Position numbers and translations under genes: made by a program. From Capsicum annuum (lineage: Eukaryota; Streptophyta; Magnoliopsida; Solanales; Solanaceae), in the NCBI RefSeq assembly GCF_002878395.1, contig NC_061114.1, positions 162,447,927 to 162,511,926 of the forward strand: a stretch of 64,000 bases of DNA, in the 5' to 3' direction. Shown here piece after piece: positions 36,274-48,849 of this stretch. The first letter of the stretch is position 1. The number at the start of each line of letters is the position of its first letter. The notes below the pieces were generated by a model. It ran no database searches, was not told where the DNA came from, and was given only the letters and a program-made list of their open reading frames with translations.

Positions 36274-37730
36274 CCCTTGGGTAATAAAGAACTCTCTTTC
36301 TATCTACTACCGACTCTTTTGGAAAATGAAAAGTGACCTTTTGGGTTCTACAGTCCAGAGAAGCATAGAATGACTAAAGCCAATCCATCCCCAAGATTAC
36401 ATCAGAATCCACCATACCAAGTTCTATTAAATCCCCCGATGTCTCCCTATGAAAGATGGGCACTACACAACCCCTATAAACCTAACATCAATAGAATCAC
36501 CCACTAGAGTATAAATAAAAAAGGGGTCAAAAATACTCTCCAAACGAAAGATAAAGCATACAGACATATAAGGAGTCACATAAGTGTAATGACCCTTCCG
36601 GTCATTTTCCATATTTTCACTTATTTTGTCGTTAGAGTTTTCATATAGCTGCCCTAATTCATTTATGACTTGTTGAGACTAACACTTTGGTTACCAAGTA
36701 TTTCATTTGGATTTTAGAGCCAGTTCCCTATTTTGAAGTCTTTATTGGTTTCAAATGGCCACTGAGTTAAAACTTTAGTTAAACAACCTTAATTACAAAT
36801 TTTAACTACCCCAACAACTCTGAAATGCCAATTTTAGGCTAGGTGGACCTTTGGTTCGGGTCTCAAGGTACCCAGGCTTATTTTAACCTATTGGTCAAAA
36901 AGTTAAGAAATTGAAAATTTAGGTGTGGACCCATATTTTGTTGAAACGACCTCGAGTGGAAATTTTGATTGCACCATCATATCTGGAATGTTGAATTTGG
37001 TATGATAATATATTTTGTTTGTTTCAAACAAATCCTAAGCACCTAGTTGAAGTACATTTCGGACATAAAATTCTGGTGCACTTGGTTACTATTTCAAATA
37101 GGATCACATGCTATAAATCACGATCATCAAGTAAGTTTTACCCATAAATTGCAATCGCAAGTTATAAATCATAATCGCCAAGTGTGATTTACTCTTTGGC
37201 AGAAATTGCAATTGCGATGGCCTTAAATCACAATTACGACATATGATTTATGTTGCCAGATCATGATCATGAGTCTTGGAACATAATAGTGACACTCGAG
37301 AACGTGGTGTAGGTATAAATACCTTTTGTTCATCCTGTTTAGCCTATTTTTCACCCATCATCTTAATACTAAAACTCTAAAAGAAAGGAAAAGCTTGGGA
37401 TTGAAGCTTGTGGGTGATTTGGGGGATCTAGGCTAATACTTGTTTTCATGATTCTTCTTCGATTTGTGATAAGATTTCTCTTTTTCCTGGTAGATTTTTC
37501 TGATTTCTTTTTTAAAATTCCAAAACCTTGGGGGCTTAATATTAGCCCTAAGTTAGCTTAGATTTTACCTATTTTTTAGGGTTATGACTCCTTGAGCATA
37601 TGAAATATTGGATTGATTTCAAAAATACAATTTTCGTAAGTGGGACCCACATAGGGTTTTAGTGTGATTTTTGTCCCCGAGCACAATAGTGTAATATGGG
37701 TATCATTATTCTCATATTGATGAGAAAGAC
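36274..37730. repeat. 1.45-kb tandem duplication, copy 2
   Basis: Repeats the protease-linker piece (36,274-36,584, minus) joined to an LTR start TGTAATGACCCTTCCGG at 36,585 (plus). The offset from copy 1 is about 1,446 bp. The CG-containing palindrome of copy 1 is decayed here to TCATGATCATGAG. The right border is approximate. Confidence 0.82.
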
Positions 37731-38429
37731 GTGATTTTGATAGCCTGGCATCTTGCGAAAGCTTCTCAAAAGGTAAAAGCACCAATTTAGCAAATCTTTT
37801 GAGCTTTTTTCGGCTTCTAGGTAGGCTAGGTCTTAACCCATGTTAGATTGAGATAATTCATAGTATGTTTATGATATTGTGACAGATTTGCAATGGGTTT
37901 TAGGTATTGGTGTAATAAAATGAAATACTTTGGTTAGGTGGACCGTTTAGGCTATTTTTGATACCAATTTTACTCATAATTATCCTAGTTAGATATACCT
38001 TAGGTGAAGTTGACCTCGTGGCTCTTTTTTAGGATGGAAATACCTTAGTCACTCAACTAATAAGGAGATTTCCATAGGCACTTGGGTTTAAGGTAAACTT
38101 ATCCTAGTTGTCATTATCTTAGGTGGATTGACTTGGTTACTCTATATTGGGAGGAATTGTAATCCTAGGGATAGTTATGGCTTGTTCAATATCAAATAGT
38201 GGATTTAGATACCTTAGCCTAGTCTGGGGTAGGCATTGCTTGGTAAATAATCTTGGGGATTTAGAAGTAGGCTCTTCAACCCACCATAGGCCAAGACTTG
38301 TGTTAGTTTTTAAATACCTTTTATATGCTTGTGTACATCTAGAGAATGTTTATTACGGTAATATTGAGGAACCTTGGTACTTAGTTCTTATGATAGGTGG
38401 CGTGGAAAGTAATGCCTAATGCTTATGCT

Positions 38430-39085
38430 ATGAATGAGTTATTGATTAGACTTCCAATGACTTATTGAATATGATATTGATTGAGCTACTGAATATTCTA
38501 TTGAATAAGCCCTTGATTATGATGTTGACTAAGCTAGTGATTGGTCTATTGATTTTGTCATTGCATAAGCTATTAACTACTCTGGTGATCATGCTTATTG
38601 ATAATTTAGCGGTTAGACTATTGTTCATGCTAAGGGTCATGTTTATTAACTACATTAGTGATTCAGCTATCAATTATGCGTGATTAAACCATTGATTATA
38701 TTATGAATAAGCTATAGATTATTCCATGGATTAGGTATTGATCAAGCTATTGATAAGCTATCAATTAGTCTAATGATAAGCTATATTTTATGCCAATGAT
38801 AAGACATTGACTGTGCTATTGATAGGTTATTACCTATTCTATTGATAATACTTGTGGATTATGCTAATGAGCATGCTTATTGAATATATTGGCAATTATG
38901 TCATTGATTACACTAAAGACCATGCTTATTGAATATAATAGCACTTATGTTATTTATTATGTTAAATTTCATGCGTATTCACTATATTGGCGATTATGAT
39001 ATTGATCATGCTAGAGTTCATGATTTCAATTATGATTACTGATCATGTTAAATAACTATGCTATCGATTATGCTATTAAATACTC
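38430..39085. repeat. Degenerate ATTGAT / TATGCTA array
   Basis: About 650 bases built of variations on 'attgattatgctattga', with period near 15-30 and much drift. Short leucine/isoleucine-rich frames in it are artefacts of the repeat. Confidence 0.75.
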
Positions 39086-39180
39086 TAATGATTGGCTATT
39101 CACCATAATAATGATTATATGATTACCAGTACAAGCCCGAATATGGCTTATGCTATAAATTATAAAAATACCGATTTAGG

Positions 39181-39275
39181 TTTGGATAATGATGATGATG
39201 ATATTGATGATATTAATGATATTGGTTATGATATGAAGGGTGATATTGATGATGATATACTTATTATGATATGAC
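39181..39275. repeat. GAT-rich simple repeat
   Basis: Runs of GATGAT and ATTGAT that would encode Asp/Ile repeats. Simple sequence, not a gene. Confidence 0.75.
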
Positions 39276-39354
39276 GATATCAAGGTGTGAGATTGACCAT
39301 AGAGACTCTAGCTAAGTTTGAAAATATGGAAATAGTTATAATGTGATATGATAT

Positions 39355-39600
39355 GAATGGATTATAGTGATACTATAAATAGTTGTTAAATAATGATTAG
39401 TTGATAAATGGTGAGTAGCCGATATATGAAGAATAGTTGTTAAATAATGATTAGTTGATAAATGATGATTAGCTGATATATAAGGATTAGTTGATGAATG
39501 GTGATTAACTGATAAAGGGTGATTAATCAATACATAAAGATTAGTTGTTACATGATGCTTAGTTGATATATGTTGATTAATGGATAAATAAGGACTATGG
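39355..39600. repeat. GATTAGTTGATAAATG minisatellite
   Basis: Direct degenerate repeats of 'gattagttgataaatgat', with a longer 60-bp order (aatagttgttaaataatg repeated at 39,376 and 39,433). Confidence 0.75.
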
Positions 39601-39699
39601 ACAATAGATGGCTATAGTATGGCATGACATGGATGAATTCTAGTTGTACTGTGAGAGTTGCTAAATGACGGTGGTGGGTTATATTATCTTGTTTGTACA

Positions 39700-40755
39700 T
39701 TCCAAGCTTATGGGGGTTTGTGATGGGTTATTTACTTTTTGATGTGTTATAGAAATATAACATTTTCTATGCTTGAAATTATGAAAATATGCAAGTTTCT
39801 TAGGTTTTTTCTTAGATATGATGTGTTTTGGGTATGTTTTGTAGAAAACTAGATTTTGGATGAAAATCTGAAGAAAAAGAAGAAATTTGAAGTTTTTGGA
39901 TACTTACTAAGGCATTTTTGGGCATATGTGCCACTTACCTAACGTATGTCAGCAAAGTATGCTGTAGAATTGAAAGTCCAGAGGCTAAGTGGCAGGAAAA
40001 AGCGAACTCAGCCATATACCAAGACCATATACTGTCTGTATGTACCACATATAGTCTGTATAAGGCCAATGTATGCTTCAGAGTTAAAAGTCTAGAGAGT
40101 GGCAATATCCAGGCAGGAAGGGATCCACATATATAGGACTACATACGGTCCGTATGTGGCCTAAGTAAGTGGCCACAGACCTCATTTTTCCTTTTTCGTT
40201 TGGAATTTGATTTTTAGGCTTTGCTTGTGTACTATATATACCCCTTTGACATTTTGTACAACGGTTACGCACTCCATTTACTCACAAACATATATTCTGA
40301 TTCTGAGATCAAAACTTGGTCTTTGAATTGCTTTGTATTGATTTTTGTTGTTAATTCAGTTGAAGTTTTGGGTTTTTACTTGTTGATTATTGTGATTTTG
40401 TTTAATGCATTCAATTATGAATATTGTTGATCATTTCACAATCATGAGCAACTAAAACCCTTAGCTAGGGTAGTGGAAACCCAAGCAGATTGATGAAGTA
40501 GGGGAAGTCATAAAGTGTTCTGAACCGATACCCATGCATGTATTGTATTATTCTCAGTTAAATAGATGTCTTAGCAGCTGCAAACGTTAGGATCCCACCT
40601 AGATTATTGGTACTTACTCCAAAAGAAGAGTAGTGACTAGGAAAAGAAAATTATAATAGTAATTTGAAGATTAACTGTCGATCCCCACTATTAGGTATTA
40701 TATACGTAAGATGGTTATGTATCATCTAATAACTAGAAACTCAAAAGGTAATAGT
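39700..40755 (+). repeat. E5 5' LTR, left part
   Basis: LTR of an Athila-like element, start uncertain. It holds ACATACGGTCCGTATGT (40,141-40,157) and TATATATA (40,233-40,240). A leader with the order 'ctagggtagtggaaaccc', 'gtactt...aagaag' and 'aactcaaaaggt' is paralleled in the LTR at 61.7-62.2 kb. It is interrupted by E4 and resumes at 53,129. Confidence 0.65.
40751..40755. repeat. Target site duplication ATAGT, left of E4
   Basis: ATAGT before TGTCACAACC, with an identical ATAGT at 53,124-53,128. Confidence 0.88.
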
Positions 40756-42769
40756 TGTCACAACCTTTTTTTAAACCAAAAACAGAATTGATTTTGTAGT
40801 TTGAAAAGGGTTTTATTATTAAATTTATTAAAAATAAAAATTTATTTCGAAAAAGATTTATTTTACGATTAAACTCAGAGTCACCACTTGGAATAAATCA
40901 GTTGTGCCAAGTCACCTTTGCAAATATTTTTTCAAAATGATTTTGACATTTTAAAAACTGTCCATGAACCGAGAATTTGGTTAAGGAATTCTATTAACCG
41001 ATGGAAAGGTGTTAGGCATTCCTCGTTCATGTGGTTCGACCATAATTGCTTCATAAAGTATATTGGCTAGTATGAAACTATGAAACTTATAGACCAACGA
41101 AACACATAGACAAGAAAAAAAACAACCAAACAACTAAAATTCTTAAAAATAGTATCCAGTCCAATTAATACAAACCAAATAAAAAAAGTGTTAAATGAAA
41201 AACTAAACTAATCTAACCACCCTAAACTATGCTTTACCCAATGTCTCGAGTCTTGATCACGAACATCCTCTGCATACATGATACTTCAAGGCATTCCACA
41301 AGAAATAAGTATAATTTATCTTGGGGCATCCCCCAGTAAAATGAATTCATCTCCAATTTTGTGCAATAAAATAAAATGATCTCAAACACAATAATTCAAT
41401 CACTCAACAATCATCGATTCCTATAATTTGAATATCCAACTTAGTATTTGCCTACTAGTTTCGGCCTAAAGCATGATACTATCAAATGAGGGTGACATAC
41501 TTATCCAATTTAATCAACGATCAACAAATCAAAGCTAGCCGATCGAATCCACTTTTATAAATTTTTAATTCCCACCCCAATTTCAAGTCAAACAATATCT
41601 ATTTGATTTACAAAATCAATTGTTCATCCCTAAATTAAGAATGTCAAAGCAAAAAATAGGGACAAACACTCTCAAAGTGTTATAAGCAAATCCCAACAAG
41701 CAGCCAACAAACCATAAAAACAAAATATTGCAGAAATCATCAAAATAGAATCCATGAAATTATAAGAAAGATGAGGGAAAAAGGAATTGGACTTTTATTG
41801 TATTCTAAATCATCACATTACTCTATTGATAATTACAGCAACACTATAAAATCCGACTCTACCTTAACAACGAACACTCAAATTGGTAACTCCAGCCTCA
41901 ATCTTAATTTGGACCAAACCCGAATATTTTCTATGATTTTTATTTTTGCGGTAGTTTGTTGGTCGGCCATTACCGGTGTTTTCCGGTGGGTTTGACAGTG
42001 GTGGAGTTGGGAGCTACTATTTTTATGTTATCAAAGCTTCGATGAGCTTTACCGGTGATTTAAACAGTGACGAGAGCTATAACTTTGATGAAGTTTCACT
42101 AAAAACCGACCTATTTTTCTCTCTTGTTCTCTCCAAATTTCTCACTATAATTTTTTCCTATTTTCCTCAATCACTCTCTCTATTTTGTACTTCTCTCTCT
42201 GTCCCTTTCTATCTCTCTTGGTTCTCTCTAAATTTTCCCACTCTTCTTTTCATTGATTTTTTATCTGATTCTATGTGTGTTATGTATATATCATTTTTTG
42301 TAGGTATGTATGATCGTGTGAATCTGTGTGTTTGAGGTGTGTTTTGTTATTGATGTTAATGGAGCAATTTCTCCATTGGTCTTTTGTTTATCCTCTAATC
42401 TTCCTCACTGTATATCCCCCTAGGTGTGTGTGATGTAGTATGCCTATATTCTAATAAGGTGTGTGTGAGAGAAATTATGTAAGAGGTGTATTGTTGAGTC
42501 TGTTAGTGGTGGATGTATTTTGTTATAGTAGAGGGGTAAATATAATTAAGGAGGGTGTGGGGGCATGTGGGATAGGGTGGTTAGGGTAGGTGATGTGTCA
42601 AGTTTCCATAGGGTGAGATAATATGAAGAATATTGGAATGGGTATTTTTGTTATAAATTGGTTAATTTTTTCCTTTTATGGAAAAATTATCACCTAGGGT
42701 AGGGTGTATGGTAAGGTGAGGTAAAATGGATAAAATTGACTTTTGAAGGGGTAAAATTATATGTCTACA
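40756..42769 (-). repeat. E4 3' LTR (2,014 bp)
   Basis: TGTCACAACC to ATGTCTACA as written on plus. Pairs with 51,120-53,123. ORFs of 74 and 119 codons in it are T-rich chance frames. Confidence 0.88.
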
Positions 42770-42790
42770 TCATGCCCCTCTTTGTTTGTG
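42770..42790 (-). other. E4 polypurine tract
   Basis: Minus strand reads ACAAAGAGGGGCATGA immediately before the LTR start TGTAGACAT. Confidence 0.7.
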
Positions 42791-43189
42791 AACACAAAGT
42801 GTTTGTAGACAAAGAAGTAGACAATGAGATAGAATTTTAATCTAACCAATATTCAAAAGAAAAAAATAGAAGGACAGAGCGCAGTTGAGTCTTGATTTTG
42901 GATAGCCTACCTATTTTAGGTTATGTGGGCATCCAGTCACATGCATTTCTCAAGGTTGAAAGGGAGAGGGACTATACTGAGTTGGAGAGTCAAGTGAGGT
43001 CCTGTCGAGATTCCATTCTGCGACTCTAGCATCACATCAAAATGGAAATTACAAGTTAAAATGATAAATGAAATTACAAAGTCCTATCTATGCAACTTCT
43101 CTTGACTCTTGACTTGAGTATTCAATGCTTTCCAAGTGACAACATATATGTTTCTTTAAATTGAACTTAAAAATATTCACCCTATACTT

Positions 43190-44035
43190 CAGGCAGGCTT
43201 CTGACTTGATATTTACTTACCCTTTTCTCTAGTCGGGCTCCAAACTTTCAATTTCATCACCCTGTTCTTTGAGCGGGCTCCCGACTTGTAATTTCATCAC
43301 TCTATTTTTCAAGCGGGCCAGACTTGTAATTTCCTCACCCTATTCTCTAGGCTGGCTCCTGATTTTTAATTTCATCACCCTATTCTCCGAATGGGCTCCC
43401 AACTTGCAATTTATTCTCCTTTTTTTCCAATCAGGCTCCTGACTTACAATTTCCTCCCCCCGTTCTTAAAGTGGGCTCCCTACTTACAATTTCCCTACTC
43501 CGTTATCCAAGTGAGCTCCTTACTTTTAATTTACCACCCTATTCTCCAGGCAGTTTCCCGACTTACAATTTTATTACTCTATTCTTCGAGCAGTCTCCCA
43601 ACTTGTAATTTTCACACCCTGTTCTCCAGGCGAGCTCCTGGCTTTCAATTTCATCACCCTGTTCTCCGAGTGGGTTCCTAACTAGAAATTGTTTTTCCCT
43701 GTTCTCTAGGCGGGCTAATAACTTTAAATTTCATCACCATATTTTACGAGCGAGCTTCCGACTTGTAATTTCATCACCATGTTCTTCGGGTTGGCTCCCG
43801 ACTTGCGATTTCATCACCCTATTCTCTAAGAGGGCTCCTGACTTTCAATTTCATCACTGTTCTCTGGGCGGACTCTCGACTTGCAATTTTATCACTCTAT
43901 TCTTCGAGCGGGCTCCTAACTTGTAATTTCCTTACCCTGCTCTCCAGGCAGTAACCTGACTTTTAGTTCCACCCTGTTCTTCGGGCGGGCTCCAAACTTA
44001 CGTTTTCATCACCCTGCTTTCCAAGCGGGATCTTG
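43190..44035. repeat. 42-bp minisatellite in E4, about 20 units
   Basis: Tandem units of about 40-44 bp of the type 'ttctcc-aggcgggctcc-gacttgcaatttcatcaccctg', clearly seen in every line from 43,190 to 44,030 with point differences between units. The phase drifts by single bases, so the 96-codon frame inside it (43,391-43,681) is not a gene. Confidence 0.92.
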
Positions 44036-45282
44036 AAATCAAAATCAAAACTAGAATGAAAATAATCCCAAAGAAAGATTATGATAAAGAAAGATTCCAT
44101 TTTTCAGAAAAATAAAATCTCTTTTTCTAGAAGGGTCCTAAAGTGAAGTTCCAAATAAATTAAATTAAATTTTTTTCCCAGTTTGTCATCCCAAAACTTT
44201 TGCGGGTGTCAAACTCAATCACAACTACTTGCAAAAAATGCATAATACAAAGATGAATCAAGAATCTGATCAATAAATGCAGCTCTTGGGGATAAAATTG
44301 AATGACCAAGGCCAAAGATTCCATCTCTTAAGTGTAAAAGTGAGAGATTCTAACCAAAAAGTGCACCTTTTAGGATTAACAACTCAAATTAGGAAGTGCA
44401 CCTCTTAGCCATGCGACATGAAAAAAACAAATTAGAGAGTGTGTTTCTTAGGGTACAAGATGATGAGTGTTACCATAATTTTGATTACCAAACCTGTATA
44501 GAAACACTGCCTCTTGCATTTGCAGAAATGAAGAATTTTACCTCGGGGTATTTTCTCTTTAATGCCTTTGATTTGAAGGTAGCAAGTGTTCCTGTTTCAT
44601 ACAAAGAAAACTTGTGAGTTTAAAACATGGTGGTTGGCTTGTGACTTTGGATTTTGAGGCGATTGCTCTTGCACTTGTCCCATTTAATTTTTTTCAACTA
44701 ATGGCATATGTCATTGACTTTCTGCATCATTGACTCAAACTCAGATTATTAAAAGTGACTCTGAAACAAACACATTATCTCTATTTTGCTATGTCTCTCA
44801 GATATCCTTCGAACTTTGGTATTTCCCTGATTCCCCAAACTTTTTTGCTAACATAACTTTTTTCTTGTCTTATTTTGTCTTACAATCATGTTCATGTAAT
44901 GGCCTTTTGTCATGCTTTGTGCAATTGAAGATGTTGGTAGCAAGTTTTGAAATCCTTTATCACTTGTTTTGACATTGAATTGACTCAAAGACATTATAAA
45001 AATGATAATGATTTTTTATTTGAATGACGGACTCAAAAGGACAAAAATAGAAATATAGAGAAGAAAAAAAAGACAATGTTTGTCCCTTTTTTAAAATAAA
45101 GAAAATAAAAATTATCTGAAAATGACAGTCAACTCTAATGATTATTCCATGCATTTTTGGATTAAGCTGCCTGATCTTTCCATCCAAACTTTTAACCAAT
45201 TTTCGTTGAGTTAATGGACCTGAAACTGAGTTACTTTCTTGGGCCAACTGTACTCAGAGAACTCATTTGGCTAGTGACACCT
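44036..45282. other. E4 interior, non-coding
   Basis: AT-rich. Shows short repeated phrases such as 'aagtgcacctttta' (44,359 and 44,395). No pol motif on either strand. Confidence 0.45.
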
Positions 45283-45580
45283 TAAAGGGTTTTGCCAACA
45301 AGCCTCTCTCATTTTTCTTTCTATCTACTCACCATTAACCTATGGTATCCATGAGGGTTTTCACCAGTAACACTCTCTTATTTTCATTTCTCTCAACTCA
45401 ATGACTGTGAAGATTTTTATCAATGAGACTCTTTCATTTTTATTTCTCAGCTTACCATCGCCTTATGGTGCCCATGAGGGTTTTCAGGAATAAGACTATT
45501 ATTTTTCTCAGCTCACCATTGCCTTACGGTGCCTATGAGGGCTTTAACCAATAAGACTCTCTCATTTTTATTTCTCAAAG
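45283..45580. repeat. About 85-bp direct repeat in E4, four units
   Basis: Phrase 'ccatgagggttttcacca-taagactctctcatttttatttctcagctcaccat' recurs four times with drift. Confidence 0.8.
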
Positions 45581-46734
45581 ATTAATCTAAAGGTCTTTCT
45601 TTAGTTGTAACTGGAATTTTGGATAGGGTTAGAAAGAAAGGATGGCATGAGACCCAAAAAATAAATATTAATTCATGCCCCAATTTTTGGAATCGACGCA
45701 AAAAATAAATATTAATTCATGCCCCAATTTTTTTTTTGATTGGGTAATTCCAAATTGTTCATTTGGTTGGACCGAACCCAGAGTAGGAATTCCTATGTAT
45801 CTCACCCCTGAGAGAGAAGAATCAGGCCACATGTAGTTCTGACTCTATTTTTCTTGACACTCATCTCTTTTCTTTCTTTTTGACACATTTTTTCTCTTTT
45901 TTCCTTGGAAATTGTCTAACTTTATTCTTTTTCTCAATATTATTTCTTTTAAACTTTACTGACTCTATATTGATTCCAAAAGAGGGGTACAAAAGAAAAT
46001 AAAAATAAAGCTAAAATAGATTAAATAAAGGATGACATAATGTTTGGATAATAGAATGGAATGTCGTCGTCATATCAATTCTTAAAAATGCAAGTACATA
46101 ACATGCAATATAAAAGTGGGATATGAAGATCATTTATGACATTTTTTTACAACACTAACTTGACATGAACATGTGTGTTACTTCTTCTTCTACACTTGTC
46201 AAACATACAACTCTACTTTTATTGTACATCCCTTACATTGAACGACCCATGCTCTCGTAGAGCTGATAATCTTTCTATTTCTCTTGATTTAGGATCATGC
46301 ATCCACTCCTTGACCTAATTGATATATGTCTTTCAATTGATTACCAAGTTATTCTTGTGATTCTCAAAATGATTGTCCTAATTTATTCAAAGAAATCTTC
46401 AACTTGGTCTCCAAATCTCTCAACACTATACCTACTTTCTCAAATACTTCTTTTTTTCTTCTAACTTTAGCCTTCTGATTCAATGTTTCATGATTAAACT
46501 GGACTTTATGATCTGGCTTAAAATTCTACAAGCATTTCATATAACCAGAAGCAACATAAAATGTATTGTGTAAATAAGACAAACAAACAACTTAAAATAA
46601 GACAAAACAATAAGGGACACCATATTTCATTGAAATAAAAGATAGAAGGGTTTGAACAAAGATAATAAAGAAAAAAACATGATAAATACTGAACTACAAC
46701 CCTAAAATAATTTGGAAAATAGAAAGAAAAATAA

Positions 46735-48215
46735 AATAAACTACCAACAATCCTTCCTAGAAAGGAGAGGAGTGACTTCTCAACTGTTGAGCTTGACATT
46801 TTAGCCACTGATTTGCACATCATCATTACTAGAGTTTTCATCACCATCAAATATATTTTCCTCAACAAATAATTTCTAGATCCTCATGCTCAACTCATTG
46901 CTTCCTACGTATTTTGAATTATCATGTGTTGGTGAAGGATTTTATTTGACACTCGTAGTGTCAATGTTTTACACTACGATCAATTTTTCTTAAATTATCC
47001 TTTCTATTTTTTTTCAAAGTATGACACTCTTCAGGACTATGAGCTTAAACATCAAAATGATATGTAAACCATACGTTAGGACCAAAATTTCTTGAATGTG
47101 AGTCAGATGTTTGGTGTGAAATTATCACTTGACTTTCTCCTCTTTGCAAACTCTGGCCTCGGTTGAAATTTGGATTTAGATGTACCTTGGTAAATATATG
47201 GGTTCGAGGACGATGTTGAGGGACTGGTGCATGCCATTATGGATAAAAAGAGGGACAAGTATACCATTGAGCATTGTTCAAAGGACTTTAAGGAAGTGGA
47301 ATGGAATATCTTGGAATCTGGAGAGAGGAACCTTATTGCAGGTGAGTATGTTGATCTACTATGTAGGCTCGGGATTGAGGCTGACAGTATTGGTAAGTTG
47401 GACCTCTCGAGCTCTGCTTTGTCCCTGGAACGATAATAAGTATGTTTTCCTTTTTCTTTCCTTAGTTTCCCTTAATTGATTACGATATCATCCCAAATAT
47501 TTCATCGAATCCTCATATCCATCATGCTCCTCAAATATCGATATCTCAAATCCTGGAGAAAGGTTAAAACTTTAAGATACGCCCTAATATTTATATGAAA
47601 CATCTTTATAACTCAGAAGTCCTAGGGAACTTTTCATAGCATTTTCTGCACTCCCTTTTTCTAACCATTTTCTCTTGCTCTTCTTGCATGCTAGGCTTCT
47701 TGCTAAGAAATTTTGGTGGTCCAATTAACTTAAATGTAGGCTCGAGAGTATAGCAGTGATCATTAAGAGTATTGAACATAGACTCATTAGCATATTGAAG
47801 AAGCACAAAGTTTGGGTGGATATCCAAAATGGAAGCCTCAGTAGAGGGTTGAACAATAGAATCACATACAATATGTGGTATTGTGAATGTGGTAGGCTTA
47901 TATTAAGGAGCTAGAGAATGAGTGGGGAAGTATTGGGATGCAGTTGGCGTGGAGAAAATTCTGAGGCATATTATGGTATATCAACAACAGTAGAAAACTA
48001 ACTTTGCGACTTTGGTGGAAAACTCAAGGTATTTGTAGGGTCAATAGCGGGAAAATAAAGAGGAGGCAACCCACTTACCCAAGCTCGGTGCATTTCTATC
48101 ATTTGTTGTCTTAATCTCAAAATCTCTTGCTTTAAACTCTCATTTCCTAATTCTTTGTCTGATCCAGGATGTCAGTCTCTATATCCTTATTTGACACAAC
48201 TAACTCTTCCTTTGA
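46735..48215 (-). pseudogene. E4 gag (Ogre/Tat-like), broken and interrupted
   Basis: Read on minus from 48,215: SDKELGNESLKQEI, LRLRQQMIEMHRAW and VSGLPP (gag coiled-coil start), then ANESMFNTLNDHCYTLEP, FKLIGPPKFLSKKPSMQEEQ (47,606-47,827), then FSPGFEISIFEEHDGYED and YRNQLRE, matching the conserved LPPGFK.PKFEKYDGHGD...YCNQLRG block. The gag core that should follow is missing. A plus-strand ORF occupies 47,194-47,436 instead. Sequence resumes at 47,165 with the CX..HX..C-like region YHFDV*AHSPEECHTLK. It ends with DVQISG, NVKLNS and LLSRKDCW, like the NNWEATPLPTRKE linker that precedes RT in full elements. RT does not follow. Confidence 0.75.
47194..47436 (+). CDS. Unknown ORF embedded antisense in E4 gag
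   Basis: Open frame of 81 codons between stops. The first ATG is at 47,239. It reads YGFEDDVEGLVHAIMDKKRD, later CSKDFKEVEWNILESGERN and GEYVDLLCRLGIEADSIGKL, then two stops. The composition is ordinary, charged and soluble, with no low complexity, unlike chance frames in the neighbourhood. It lies opposite to E4's gag and exactly where gag core is missing. I do not recognise the protein. A host exon fragment captured by the element is one reading. It is too short and lacks a promoter to be called a functional gene. Confidence 0.3.
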   Translation: MYGFEDDVEGLVHAIMDKKRDKYTIEHCSKDFKEVEWNILESGERNLIAGEYVDLLCRLGIEADSIGKLDLSSSALSLER

Positions 48216-48359
48216 TTTGGTGTACTATAGATAACCAACCAAAATTCCACAAACCAACCATCTTAAACGAACTGAACCATAGAGATAACAAATGTGTTAG
48301 AATTCAACACTTTCTGAAAACTTCACCTTTTTTCTTCTTTTTCTATTTTTTCTAAATCA

Positions 48360-48430
48360 CCAAACCCAAGAAGGGCACCTACATATCTCACTCCCGAGAT
48401 AGGAGAATCAGGTGTGCATAGTTTGTGAAG
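48360..48430. repeat. Leader repeat in E4 (copy 1 of the clear pair)
   Basis: The phrase 'ctacatatctcactccc-agataggagaatcaggtgtgcata' occurs here and at 49,888-49,936, with a more distant form near 45,795-45,835. Confidence 0.75.
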
Positions 48431-48654
48431 TTTGGTCAGGGCCAACAAAACTCTCTTTCTCTTTTTTAACAAAATTTTAGAGGAAAAGAAAATAACAAAG
48501 CTTCAAAAATAGATGAAAATCTTTTGAGTTTGTTAACTTTAAATTCCCTATGCAAAATAAAACCTATGATTATCAAAGAAAAAATTATTTTTTTATGAAA
48601 CATGTGAAATAACTAATCCAAAAGAAGAGTAAAGATTTTCTTTTGAGAAAATAG

Positions 48655-48802
48655 CCTAAAACCCCTCTGACCTTTACCTGAAATCTCAACTATTACCCCT
48701 GAACATTTTAAAAATAAAATTGTTATACCCTTAAATGTTTACGTGGAAAAGTGAGTGAGCTTCACTCTCTTTGAGAGAGTGAGCACCAAAACTAAATATT
48801 TA

Positions 48803-48849
<47 letters not shown>

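Larger units (their letters stand above)
36585..39600 (+). repeat. E3 LTR-like region and downstream arrays
   Basis: LTR-like DNA starting TGTAATGACC, with TATAAATA near 37,313. No LTR end could be fixed. Past 37,730 the sequence stays non-coding and passes into simple arrays. The short ORFs here are low-complexity and I do not regard them as genes. Confidence 0.5.

Noticed and set aside
38147..38683. Overlapping ORFs of 60-90 codons (38.1-38.7 kb)
   Set aside because: Chance frames in LTR-like and ATTGAT-repeat DNA, with no recognisable protein.
41976..42335. 119-codon ORF in the E4 LTR
   Set aside because: T-rich LTR sequence on the strand opposite to the element. The homologous LTR (about 52,320-52,680) does not keep the frame.
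43391..43681. 96-codon ORF
   Set aside because: Frame across a 42-bp minisatellite. The repeated peptide only reflects the DNA repeat.
43190..44035. Possible CRISPR array
   Set aside because: Units are contiguous tandem repeats without unique spacers, in a plant retroelement. Not CRISPR.
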